From positions 6,942,264-7,006,263 of the forward strand of contig NC_091208.1 in NCBI RefSeq assembly GCF_040958095.1: DNA of 64,000 nt. Direction: 5' to 3'. Within the stretch, counting starts at the first letter, position 1. Each line of letters starts with the position of its first letter. Positions 45,913 through 56,524 of this stretch are shown here, one piece after another. The translations under genes and the position numbers were made by a program. The notes beneath the pieces were generated by a model. It saw only the letters and a list, made by a program, of their open reading frames with translations. It did no database searches and was not told the DNA's origin. Source of the stretch: Procambarus clarkii. Taxonomy: Eukaryota > Arthropoda > Malacostraca > Decapoda > Cambaridae.

Positions 45913-46952
45913 TGTGGGAACCGACCTGTGAGATTTATATTTATTTAATTTATATGAATATATATAGAATTTATATTTACGTTAATTTATATACTTCGAT
46001 AGCAATTTGTATATTGATAAGTGGACTGTATTTCTGCAATAATCTCATAATCTCACAAATCGATCCTCTACACATTAGGGGGGTTTATATTAATTTAATT
46101 TATATATATGCAGCCAATCAAACTACAGTATTAGACTACATACATTGAAAAGGTTCCTTATCTTATAGTACAGCAGGTGTTAGTCCACCAGGTATAACTA
46201 GGGTGTAGACACCACATTTTCCCTCTTTGAGGTAGCTTCCATCACCCTGGTAACTGATGCACAAAGCATGCTTCCTCGTCTTGACCTGTCAAAAGGGCGC
46301 TAGCTGTAAAGCCAGAATTCTATATATGACAGGTATATCAGAGAACACTGTACATGGAACAATGAAGACCTGGCTTAATTACCTTTAGTATGAGGCTATA
46401 TCGTGCTCTAACCGGAACACCCTATATACACTGACATTAATGGCCATAAATGAAAGATAAATGGGTTTCGGAAGAACGCTTAACTTGATTTGTTGACAGC
46501 GTGTTGATAATGGTACACCTTTGGTTTCCATAACACTTCGTCCAAGTAAAATTAACAGGAGCCGTATTTGCTCCCGTGAGCCTCTCTGGTCTAAGTCTCA
46601 ACAATGGCTGCCCCTCCCTCACCCTGACGCCTGGCTTACATTGTCCAGATGACAGAAAGTGATAGAAGGGTCACATTTACTCTACTTTAATATTGATAAT
46701 TAAGTTAATTTATATGAGATGTTTTTATGATGGTAAAGTCCAAAGACTAATGTATTTAAGAATAATTCCCAGCAGAATAGCTGGTGAATTTATAATAGTA
46801 TGTGGTGATGATATCCCGTTTTCTATAACTGCCAGAAAATTACTGTCATGCACGGTAATTCCACTACAAGTTACGTTTTTTATGGGTTAACTTGTTTATA
46901 CAACAGCTATTATCTGTCTGTATGATATTAAATGGTGTCGGATTTTCCGACA
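45913..46952 (-). repeat. BEL/Pao 5' LTR
   Basis: Bounded by TGTGGGAACC and TTTTCCGACA. Contains an extra stretch near 46828 (ACTGCCAGAAAATTACTG) missing from the other LTR, and lacks part of the other LTR near 46575. Confidence 0.92.
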
Positions 46953-47926
46953 AGCAGGACCCCAGTGACGTCATGCACTAAGCAGGGCCCCAGTGATGTC
47001 ATGCACTAAGCCGGACCACAGTGACGTCATGCACTAAGCAGGACCACAGTGACGTCATGCACTAAACATTACCCCAGTGACGTCATGCACTAAGTAGTAC
47101 CCACAGTGACGTCATGCACCAAGCAGGAACCCAATGACATCATGCACTAAGAAGGACCCCAGTGATGTCAAGCATTAAGCAGGACCCCAGTGACGTCATG
47201 CACTAAGCTGGACCCCAGTGACGTCATGCACTAGGCTGGACCCCAATGACGTCATGCGCTAAGCAGGACCCCAGTGACGTCATGCACTAAGCAGGACCCC
47301 AGTGACGTCAAGCACTAGGCTGGACCCCAATGACGTCATGCGCTAAGCAGGACCCACAGTGACGTCATGCACTAAGCAGGACCCCAGTGACGTCATGCAC
47401 TAGGCTGGACCCCAATGACGTCATGCGCTAAGCAGGACCCTAGCGATGTCAGGCATTAAGACCCACAGTGACGTCATGCACTAAGCGGGACCCCAGTGAT
47501 GTCATGCACTAAGCAGGACCCCAGTGACGTCATGCACTAAGCAGGACCCACATTGACGTCATGCACTAAGCAGGACCCCAGTGACGTCATGCACTAAGCA
47601 GGGCCCCAGTGACGTCATGCACTAAGCAGGACCACAGTGACGTCATGCACTAAGCAGGACCACAATGACGTCATGCACTAAGCAGGGCCCCAGTGATGTC
47701 ATGCACTAAGCCGGACCACAGTGACGTCATGCACTAAGCAGGACCACAGTGACGTCATGCACTAAACATTACCCCAGTGACGTCATGCACTAAGTAGTAC
47801 CCACAGTGACGTCATGCACCAAGCAGGAACCCAATGACATCATGCACTAAGAAGGACCCCAGTGATGTCAAGCATTAAGCAGGACCCCAGTGACGTCATG
47901 CACTAAGCTGGACCCCTTATGAATGT
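46953..47926 (+). repeat. CRE29 array 10, right part (about 34 units, the longest)
   Basis: By eye about 26 of about 34 units keep TGACGTCA; most of the rest are TGATGTCA or TGACATCA. The 236-bp stretch 46981-47216 reappears without visible difference at 47681-47916, exactly 700 bp on. Begins with the right target duplication AGCAG of the BEL/Pao element. Confidence 0.95.
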
Positions 47927-48861
47927 ACTCACGTAGTTGTGTTTGCGGGGGTTGAGCTCTGGCTCTTTGGTCCCGCCTCTCAACCGTCAATCAACAGGTG
48001 TACAGATTCCTGAGCCTATTGGGCTCTATCATATCTACTCCTGAAACTGTGTATGGAGTCAGCCTCCACCACATCACCTTCTAATGCTTCATTTCTAATG
48101 CTTCATTTGTCAACCACTCTGACACGAAAAAACGTTCTTTCTAATATCTCTGTAGCTCATTTGGGCGCTCAGTTTCCACCTGTGTCCCCTAGTGCGTGTG
48201 CCCCTTGTGTTAAATAGCTTGACTTTACCCTATCAATTCCCTTGAGATTCTTGTATGTGGTTATCATGTCCCCCCTAACTCTTCTGTCTTCCAGCGAAGT
48301 GAGGTTTAATTCCCATAGCCTCTCCTCGTAGCTCATACCTCTCAGCTCGGGTACTAGTCTGGTGGCAAACCTTTGAACCTTTTCCAGTTTAGTCTTATCC
48401 TTGACTAGATATGGACTTCATGCTGGGGCTGCATACTCCAGGATAGGCCTGACATATGTGGTGTACAAAGCTCTGAATGATTCTTTACTCAAGTTTCTGA
48501 ATGGTGTTCGAATGTTGGCCAGGTTGGAATATGCCACTGATGTTTTCCTCCTGATATGGGCTGCAGGAGACATGTCTGGCGTGATATCAACTCCCAAGTC
48601 TTTTTTCTTTCTCTGACTCCTGAAGAATTTCCTCTCCCAGATGATACCTTGTATTTGGCCTCCTGCTCCCTACACCTATCTTCATTACATTACATTTAGT
48701 TGGATTAAACTCTAACAACCATTTGTTCGACCATTCCTTCAGTTTGTCTAGGTCTTCTTGAAGCCTCAAACAGCCCAATTCTATCTTAATCCTTCTCATA
48801 ATTTTGGCATCGTCCGCAAATATTGAGAGAAATGAATCTATACCCTGTCAGAGTCCTCACA
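47927..48861 (-). mobile_element. L2/CR1-like non-LTR fragment with RT C-terminal half
   Basis: Minus strand. The 5'-truncated end at right enters at the RT active site: SFLSIFADDAKIMRRI (about 48840-48790), then LRLQEDLDKLKEWSNKWL and FNPTKCNVMKIG, then frame-shifted pieces of the thumb (VYKALNDS region on the opposite strand is YTTYVRP-type sequence) and a 3' UTR ending near CTCACGTAGTTGTG. It interrupts the start of the post-CRE segment. At the 5' junction there is a 16-bp inverted copy of the flank. Confidence 0.85.
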
Positions 48862-48862
48862 A

Positions 48863-49430
48863 TGTGAGGACTCTGACATGCGAATGTATTCACTGCTGTG
48901 TGCAGTGATCATTGTAAGGCACTGTTAAACACCTGCTTTCTGGTTGTTTCTTGAAGTTGGTGAATGACGTAAATGTGTAAACATCAGTCAGGAGGAGGAG
49001 GGGTGATGTCTCCATGACAACGGCGTCGCAATCTTCCCTTTAACCGGTATTTAAATACTACATAACAAGTGAATGAGAAAGAAATGTCCAAAATCTGAAC
49101 AATGTTGCAGTGTAACAAGTAGGAAGACGTGTTGCAACATCAACATGCATCCTAACTCTATGGCCCAACTATTAGGATATGTTGCAACGTCATCATGGTT
49201 CTAAACTCATTTTTTTGTTTAGAATATAGTTTAGAATAGTATTTCATTATATATATTGAATTCCATGAGTCTGGACCCGAGCTGAGTGCATGGGCATGTT
49301 GACAATTTCTCTTGAAAAATCTGCCTCGCTCGTGTTGATATCAATTATATTAACAGGAGTTTTGATATTACGCATAATGAAGTTGTCCGGATCTTCCACT
49401 TTCATGCTGTTTATTGTAGTGTTTATTGTT
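48863..49430 (+). repeat. Post-CRE and tail segment
   Basis: GTATTTAAATAC near 49048, two 50-bp minisatellite units, tail frame on minus strand reading VEDPDNFIMRNIKTPVNIID in frame with the LWLRVWRL reading of R84. Confidence 0.85.
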
Positions 49431-49870
49431 ATAACCATAACCAGGCACTGCATCACCAACCTCAACAAGGCCCTGAACAACATCAACACCAGCCTCCACA
49501 CCCTCAGCCACAACATAACTATAACCAGGCACTGCATCACCAACCTGGTGATGCAGTCTCCGTGGTGTAGTGGTAAGACACTCGCCTGGCGTTCCGCGAG
49601 CGCTATGTCATGGGTTCGTATCCTGGCCGGGGAGGATTTACTGGGCGCAATTCCTTAACTGTAGCCTCTGTTTAACGCAACAGTAAAATGTGTACTTGGA
49701 TGAAAAAACGATTCTTCGCGGCAGGGGATCGTATTCCAGGGACCATAGGATTAAGGACTTGCCCGAAACGCTACGCATACTAGTGGCTGTACAAGAATGT
49801 AACAACTCTTGTATATATCTCAAAAAAAACAAAAAAAAACTCAAGGCCCTGAACAACATCAACACCAGCA
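49431..49870 (+). repeat. R84 array 8 (at least 1.7 units) interrupted by SINE-B
   Basis: 49431-49546 is array; SINE-B is inserted within CACCAACCT|CAAGGCCC; the array resumes at 49842-49870 and then ends out of phase at CACCAGCAGGGGG, unlike every other right end. Confidence 0.9.
49547..49841 (+). mobile_element. SINE-B, independent copy inside R84
   Basis: tRNA-like head (GTGGTGTAGTGG, GGGTTCGTATCC), body and A-rich tail (AAAAAAAACAAAAAAAAAC). Different site from the other three copies, so an independent insertion. Its first ten bases are an inverted copy of the adjacent array. Confidence 0.85.
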
Positions 49871-50519
49871 GGGGGTGAGGAGGGAAGGAAGGAATGGTGC
49901 CCAGTAGCTAAGTGGTCCCCACTTACTGACGACTGTGACAGTGGCCTAAGAATACGGTACACAATGGGGTTATTAATAAGGTATTCAAAGTATCAACACA
50001 AAATTTCAGTTGGAATGAAACGCATCAAATATTGAATATAAAAGTTACCCACAAAGGTAGTACAGGAAACCCCGACCAAACGACATTGATAATGTGGAAG
50101 GAGAAACATTATATTATTATTTATTACTTCCTAAATATAATTAGATTGTTGCAAAAAATACTGATAATAGGGTTTTTTTAACAATATAAAATTAAAAAGA
50201 AATTGTTTCAAATTTTATTTTAAATTATTTAATTGTTAATTATTTTAGCACAAGATTTGAAAAAAAAAATTATAAAAAATAATTTTTTTTTATAAATTAG
50301 GGCACTACTTTAATTACACTTCTAATAGAAATTTATAAAATTTTATTTATACAATATACACGCATAAGATTAAACTTTACAGTCGCTCGTGAGAAGATAT
50401 AACTTATATACTGTGTACTACAGTGGTCGTCACAGTTGTAAGAGTGTGGGGGAGACACTTAGCAACTGTGTACCGTGTTCTGAGGCCAGTGGTTGATACA
50501 GAAACTCACCTTTCAACAG
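49871..50519 (+). repeat. G-run/AT-rich/start-box segment
   Basis: AT-rich at 50100-50350; start box ends GTTGATACAGAAACTC. No gene. Confidence 0.8.
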
Positions 50520-50650
50520 CTGTTTCTTGTTGTTGGTGCTTTGGTCAGGTGGCCACAGAGCAGTAAGCCTAGAGCCAACAGGTGGCCACAGCAGTAAGCC
50601 TAGAGCCAACAGGTGGCCACAGCAGTAAGCCTAGAGCCAACAGGTAGCAA
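50520..50650 (+). repeat. One R33a unit plus three R33b units
   Basis: R33a unit to about 50552, then R33b units, two of which lack two or three bases (GGCCACAGCAGTAAG). Equivalent of 26865-27352 but much shorter. Confidence 0.9.
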
Positions 50651-51125
50651 CAAGGGGAGAGAACATCCCATACACTCAGTGCCACATCAATCAATTAATT
50701 ATATATAGGTCAAGATACCCTGTAGGGTGAACGGGAAAGTGGAGATAGGGGGAAGAATTAGTGGGGGTGAGAGGTAGGGTTTTTAGGATGAGATAAAGTG
50801 CCAGAGCAAGACTCAGCTGCATGGCATTAAAACGTTATGATCAGACTAAGTGATGGAAGAAAGGAATCGGATTTTTGTGACAACATTTCGTCTTTCAGCG
50901 CGCCCACGGTGATAGCAACCCTCAGCTGGGTGTGTCTTGGAGGCTCACACCAGTTGTGGTCTTGGTTTTCGCTAAACAGCATCGTGCCCCGCCCAGAGTC
51001 TCTAGCAACCGGGAGCTAAAAGGTCCTCCTCTCCTCCCCCTTAAGAGGGGGAGGGGGAGAAGAGTTAAGGAGGCTGGGTAGTTCGGAGCTTGGTGTTTGA
51101 GTAGTGGTATAGGAGGAGCGAGGAG

Positions 51126-53470
51126 TCATGTAAATGATGGAGCAGGGGGTGGGTCGTCAATCAGGTTAAAGAGGTTGTGCGTATTTCGAGGTCTACTAAG
51201 GGTGTTGTTGAGGAAGGTGTCGTAGTTGTCGTGGTAGGTGAGAATTATTGTGATCTGTTACTTCCCCATAGTGTCCCAGACTATGTTCAGAGACGGGATG
51301 TTCGCCCTCTCTTGCAGGGCCTCACTAGTGGTGAAGTCCTGCCAGTGGGTCTCGAACACCCATCTCAGGGCCCTATTCTGGGTATGCTGAAGTTGTTTCC
51401 TGTTTGTTGGTGCTGCCAGTGAGAGTGGGATGGGTGCATATGTTAGGAGTGGGAGGATAAGTGATATAGATAGAACTTGGTGGCTTGGGAGGCATGTCTG
51501 AGGGGGTATAGCTTTGATAGAGCTTCGGAGGCAATAGCTTTCTTGGATACTACGTGTGTGTGTGTGAAAACGGAGGTTGAAGTCTATTGTGAGTCCAACT
51601 ACTGTTCTGTTGTTAAGTCTTGGTATGTGGGTTGGGTCGGGTGACTGAGAGTAGAGTTTTAGTGGGGCTGGGTTTCGTTGTTTGTTGTAGAAGTATGTGA
51701 TTTTGGACTTGTTGGGGTTTGTTATAATCCGCCAGTCGTGTTCCCAGCGGGGTACTTTGTCTATTTCTTCCTGTGCTATTCTTGTGAGGGTGTCTATCGA
51801 GTAACCTGAGATCAGTTGGGTTACGTCGTGAGCATCACAGAGGGTTATAGAGTTCAGTATGTTGGATCAGGAATGTTATTTATGTAGAATAAGTATAGGG
51901 TCGGTGAGAGAACTGAGCCCTGGGGGATTCCTGCATCTAGGTTGAAGTATCCTGACAGCTTGCTGAGGAACTTAATCTGCATCTTTCTGTTTGTTAGAAA
52001 GCTGCATAGTAGCCTCTGCATGTTGTCAGGTAGTTGGAATAGAGTACATAGTTTGTATCGTAGGCCGTCGTGCCTTTCTGTATCAAACGCCTTTTCAATA
52101 TCCTTTGCTATGAGGGCCGTCTTGACCCTTTGGTGCTTGTTAATGGAGAGGTAATTTGTTACTATGTTGAGTGCATCTTGTGTGGAGCGGTGTTGTCTGA
52201 AACCAAATTGTTTGTCTGTTAGTATGTTTTGGCGTTCTAGGTGATGTCTGAGTTTGTGATTTATACGTTTTTCGTATATTTTTCCTAGTGTCTCTAGTAG
52301 GCTGATCGGTCTGTAGTTCTTGGAGTCTGTCGGGGATTTTTTGGGGTTTCGGGATGAGGATTGCTGTGGCTTCTTTGAATGGGCTTGGGAAATATCCAGA
52401 GGCTAGTGAGGCGTTGTATACGTCAGAGAGTGCAAGGACTAGGGAGTCGGGAAGTTGTTTGAGGAAAGCTTTGACTATGTTATAGGCTCCTGGGCTTTTC
52501 GTCGGGTATGAGTATGTGGTTTTTTAGTATAGTGAGGTCTGTGTTTTCCTGGCTGTATATGTGAAGGTTGCGGGAGAATCTGTTGTGGTAGCAGATGAGT
52601 AGACTTTTGGTTCTGCTGGGGGGGAAAGAAGGAGTATCTGGTTTAGTGGGTAGTTTTTGGTATGGTTGCGTCAGCCGCTTGTATGATGTTGTTTTGGATA
52701 GAGAGGATTTGGGAGTCTGTCCGTCGTTGGTTTATCTTGGAAGTTGTAGGGTTGTGTGCTGGTATTTAGGTGCTGATTGAAGGCTTAGAAGTCTGCATTT
52801 TGATAGCCATAATGTGGGGTGGCTGGATGAGTATGAGGTTGTTGGAGAGTGTGAGTGACATGGGTATGTGATCTGAGCCGGTGATGGATCCGGGGGTAAT
52901 GTAGTGTTGGTGGTGGGTGCCTGCTCTGTTGGTGAGGGTGAGATCTGGTCTCCCAGTCCCATTGTGTGTGTAGCTTGTATTGAAGTGTGCGCCACGGAAG
53001 GTGAGGTGTTTCCTTTGGTGAAGTTGGTGTAGCTGTTGACCGTACATGTTGTGTTGTGGTGGTTGAATGTTTGGTGTTGTGTGTTTAGGTCTACCAGGAG
53101 GAAGACCGGTATGTGTGGGTGGTTGAGGAGGGTATTTAAGTCTTTAAGAGGAAGGCCTAGGTTTGGGCGAATATAAGTGGTGCCACTGATCATTTGTCCA
53201 TGTTGAGTGTAAATGTTGATTGTTAGGAAGTGTTTGTGCTACTAGTTGGTAGTGAGGAGGTCATGTTTATAAGTGCTCTTAACCAGAATAGCAACCCCCT
53301 TCATGTGCTTCATCGGGGGATTGGTATGTTGTGTAGCCGTAATGTCTAATTCTGAGAGTTCGTCACGTATGTTCAGTAACAGAACATCCGGTCTTTCGGT
53401 CTCCACAAAGTTAGCAATTAGGGTGCCTGATACTGTAGTAGGCTCTAACGTTGAATTGTGTGATTTTCAG
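51126..53470 (-). pseudogene. ORF2 of Jockey-like element C2, broken
   Basis: Minus-strand remnants: endonuclease (VDLNTQHQTFNHHNTT, GRPDLTLTNRAG, SDHIPMSLTL between 53200 and 52820) and RT/C-terminal pieces. The start codon equivalent to C1 30575 has changed (CAT to CAG on the + strand). The deletion at about 52510 removes the endonuclease-RT linker and the first part of the RT. Several other frameshifts. Confidence 0.75.
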
Positions 53471-53650
53471 TGTATACTGACTGGATGAGGGGGGTAAGGG
53501 GGGGGGGGTTGAGGTGAATAAATCGGATAGGTTCTCTCATGAGCCTTGGTTCGTGTGGTAGATAATTCTGGGGATGATCGTTGGTGTATGAGGAGTGTGT
53601 TGGAGCCGTTTTTAACGGTTCCTGGTGAGCATTTGGCCATTTTTGGGGTT

Positions 53651-53909
53651 ATCTTCTTCTTGAGGTTATCTTGAGATGATTTCGGGGCTTTAGTGTCCCC
53701 GCGGCCCGGTCCTCGACCAGGCCTCCACCCCCAAGAAGCAGCCTGTGACAGCTGACTGACACCCAGGTACCTATTTTACTGCTAGGTAACAGGGGCATAG
53801 GGTGAAAGAAACTCTGCCCATTGTTTCTCCCCGGCGCCCGGGATCGAACCCGGGACCACAGGATCACAAGTCCAATGTGCTATCCGCTCGACCTACCGGC
53901 TCACTGGGC
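53651..53909 (-). mobile_element. SINE-A, reverse orientation
   Basis: Reverse complement of the SINE-A type: GAGGTTATCTTGAGATGATT at left, B-box complement GGGATCGAACCC, A-box complement at right. Its tail (CAAGAAGAAGAT on the minus strand) forms the very 3' edge of the nested insert. Confidence 0.9.
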
Positions 53910-54578
53910 AAACTTGTTCCATCTTAATTGCACATTTTTATTCAGACTGCTGCTTGTCCTACCAGTTATCCAAACTTTTTTATCCAAACAAATCCCAATC
54001 GGCAACAGGCGTTCATAAAGCACGTGGCTGACTATAAACAAATTTGAAGAAAAGAAAAAACAAGAGGGAGGGGGTATTATAATCACACACTGAAAAAGAG
54101 GCCTTCAAGTCAAAATCTAGCAGAAGAGGCCACATTTGTGAACTACAGAAAAATGTGTGGAAAGAATAACAGAAATTATTTATAAATTAAGACACTGGTG
54201 GACGAGCACAAACAACTTCAGGGGAGGGCAGTGGGTGATAAAAATCACTAGAAGTTTAAAAACTGCTTATAATGAAATACTGTAAATTACAGTATGAAGA
54301 TGGGCTACTGTGAGCAAAGTTCTCTTCCAGAAACTACAAAGAATTGACATCTCTCTCTTAAAAAAAAAATAGTGTGTATCTGTGTACACGCACATGCACA
54401 TACTCGCACTCACACACACACCCACCCACACATACAGTATATACACTCAAGTCAAATAAAATTTGAAATTGTACATACTACAAGCATATCAATAAGGCAA
54501 TTATGAAACATAATATAATTTTATATAAAATATAATAAAAAGTAACTATGGTACCATCTTTACAACTGATATAATCGA
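53910..54578 (-). other. Probable 3' UTR of the KLHL retrocopy
   Basis: About 670 bp with no open frame, between the KLHL stop codon and SINE-A. Contains a CA-type microsatellite (54385-54436) and AT-rich stretches. Confidence 0.5.
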
Positions 54579-56379
54579 TTACTTAGATATAGCTAAAACA
54601 TCCATGTCATCTCGGCACCGTGGGATATACAAAGGAACACAAACGTGTTCCATATGTCTTGTGGATATGCATTTTCTACATTCCATACTCCATTATCCAA
54701 GTCATAACATTCTATTACACCCGTTGCACGGTCAAATGTAGCATCCGAATGAAATCCACCAATTACGTAAAGTTGAGAACCTATTACAACAATTCCTGCA
54801 TGATAACGGGGGGGGGGGGTGGGGACACGACTTACAACTGACCAGCTATCTGTGATTGGGTTGTAGCAGTCAATGGTGTCAACTAAGACTCTGGTGTTCG
54901 TGGCTTCATCTTCATACCATCCACCACAGATATACATACAGTTGGAGTATGTAACACAGTAATGATCTGCCTGCGGAGTGAGGAACGGGGTACGAGACTC
55001 CCACGTGCCGGTACTTGGGTTGTATGCGTGGCAAGAATCCAGAACTTGATCACCTTCTAACCCACCACTGACATAGAGCAACCCATTAAGAGCAGCGGCT
55101 GCATGTTGTGCCCGTGTACTAGGCAGGCCAGCAAGAGGAGTCCATGTGTCGGCTGCAGGGTTATAAGCTTCACAGAGACTTTCATCTTCAGCAATACCAT
55201 CATCACTGGCTTCGCTTGCTCCTCCTACTGCATACAGCTGCCCACCAAGAACACTTAGGGAAAATCTGCACCTTTCACGCTGCATTGGAGCCATGGTACT
55301 CCACTTATTCTGTTGAGGGTTATATCTAAACCCAAATGGGTGAATATTTTCCTGTAGTACTGATTGAAGCAGCCACCAATGACATACAGCTGGTATTTAG
55401 CACTGCTGTACCATAATTACACTGTTCAACATGCGGGATGGTGGTCAAGTGACGCCAACGACCAACCGAAGGTAAAAAGTAAGTAATCTCATTTGTTATA
55501 CCAGCAATACTGAAGCCGCCTACCTTCACTACTGCCAATTCCAGCCCTCTTGAATTAATAAGGCCAGTTGGAGGTGCTGGTGAAACAGGCAGGGCCATGC
55601 GACGTAGTGCAGCTCTCATAGGTTCCTCTAGTATGGAGAGGCATGCTGCCCGCTCCAAAACTGAAGCAGGAACCTCCTGTAAATTAAGTGCATGCAGGAG
55701 GGCATGAGCATGCCGGGCACGATCTGATGGGCAGTGCTGAAGTCAACCAGCAACAGTCAACAACACTTGTGCTTCACTACAATCCACAGGATAGTCACAT
55801 GACAGAAGATGCAACAGCTGTACCACCGTCAGCCGTTGAAAATCTGACATTTTACTGAACTGATGAAGGTGGGAACTCATGAAGGCATATACCCTCTTTC
55901 TCAGTCTGTGAAGAGAATATGTCTCTGCAATGGTGGCAATATCCACACAGTTGTCCAGGTCAAGCTGAGCCTGGAGATAATTGGAGCAAGCCTCAACAAC
56001 GGTGAGCACCTGAACATGGGCCGCTGCTGCCAGAACATCCTGGATGTTTGCCAGGTTGAGAGAGAGACGGCTGGTGTACGCATACTCCAGCAAGCACTGC
56101 AACCCAGCAGCACTCACACCGTTCAAACAGATTTCGGATTGGCAGCGTTCTCGTATTTCATCATCTGAACATGGCACGGAAATTATCACTGCAAGATGCT
56201 AGGACAACCCGATGGGCCTGAAAAGCCTCACCACCAGCAATGCGTGTCACATCGATCAATAAGCCCTTGGAACGTAAGGTATTAAGGCCAAACAGCAAGG
56301 TTCCTGTGTGCGATGGATGCTCGAACTGTACAGTGTTGAGTGGTCGTGGGGCAACCGCTGCCCCTCCGCTCAGTGTCAT
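54579..56379 (-). pseudogene. Kelch-like (BTB-BACK-Kelch) processed pseudogene
   Basis: About 600 codons on the minus strand, no introns. BTB: TLLFGLNTLRSKGLLIDVT, AFQAHRVVLASCSDNFRAMF, then EIRERCQSEICLNGVSAAGL one frame away. BACK: VVEACSNYLQAQLDLDNCVD and LHRLRKRVYAFMSSHLHQF. Kelch repeats: LAVVKVGG, QLYAVGGASEASDD, LLYVSGGLEGD, CMYICGGWYEDE, QLYVIGGFHSDATFD. Breaks: frameshift near 56165; TGG-to-TGA type stop at 55743-55745 (VAG stop LQHCPSDRARHAHAL); two frameshifts near 55395 and 55345; a frameshift near 54655 that garbles the C-terminus. Such proteins act as substrate adaptors for CUL3 ubiquitin ligases (established). The closest subfamily could be KLHL9/13 or KLHL26; I cannot settle it. 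Start chosen at the Met before TLSGGAAVAPRP, preceded by a plausible 5' UTR. Confidence 0.9.
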
Positions 56380-56524
56380 TCTCTCATCACCTTATCATAA
56401 AAGGGGAAAAAAAGTCTCCTTTGGCCTTCTGGGTCGAGAAATAACTTGAGAAAACACAAAAGGGGAGCCTGACTTGACCTGCCGTCTGGCCAAGTCCCTC
56501 CACAAGGTAAACAAACAAACCAAG
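56380..56524 (-). other. Probable 5' UTR of the KLHL retrocopy
   Basis: About 145 bp upstream of the KLHL Met in the same insert; the insert edge at 56524 marks the end of the reverse-transcribed copy. Confidence 0.4.

Larger units (their letters stand above)
41260..46952 (-). mobile_element. BEL/Pao LTR retrotransposon, gag/protease only
   Basis: Complete ends: two LTRs of 1031 and 1040 bp in direct orientation and a 5-bp target duplication. Coding strand is minus, so the right LTR is the 5' LTR. The internal region of 3622 bp holds one large frame for gag and protease; RT, RNase H and integrase are absent, leaving only about 700 bp of noncoding DNA between that frame and the 3' LTR. The element needs pol from elsewhere to move, or the pol was deleted after insertion. 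Confidence 0.9.
53649..56524 (-). mobile_element. Nested insert: KLHL retrocopy with SINE at its 3' side
   Basis: Absent from copy C1, whose sequence runs straight through TTTTTGGGGTGGGGTGTAGG. In C2 the left edge is TTTTTGGGGTT and the right edge AAGGTGGGGGTGTAGG, so GGGGT-type bases are repeated on both sides and could be a short target duplication. Contents in minus orientation: 5' UTR, KLHL coding region, 3' UTR, SINE-A. Confidence 0.7.

Noticed and set aside
46953..47926. CRISPR-like array
   Set aside because: The 29-bp units are directly tandem with no unique spacers, and the DNA is eukaryotic.
54593..55294. Active Kelch gene (233-codon open frame)
   Set aside because: It is the C-terminal piece of a longer copy with a nonsense codon and at least four frameshifts.
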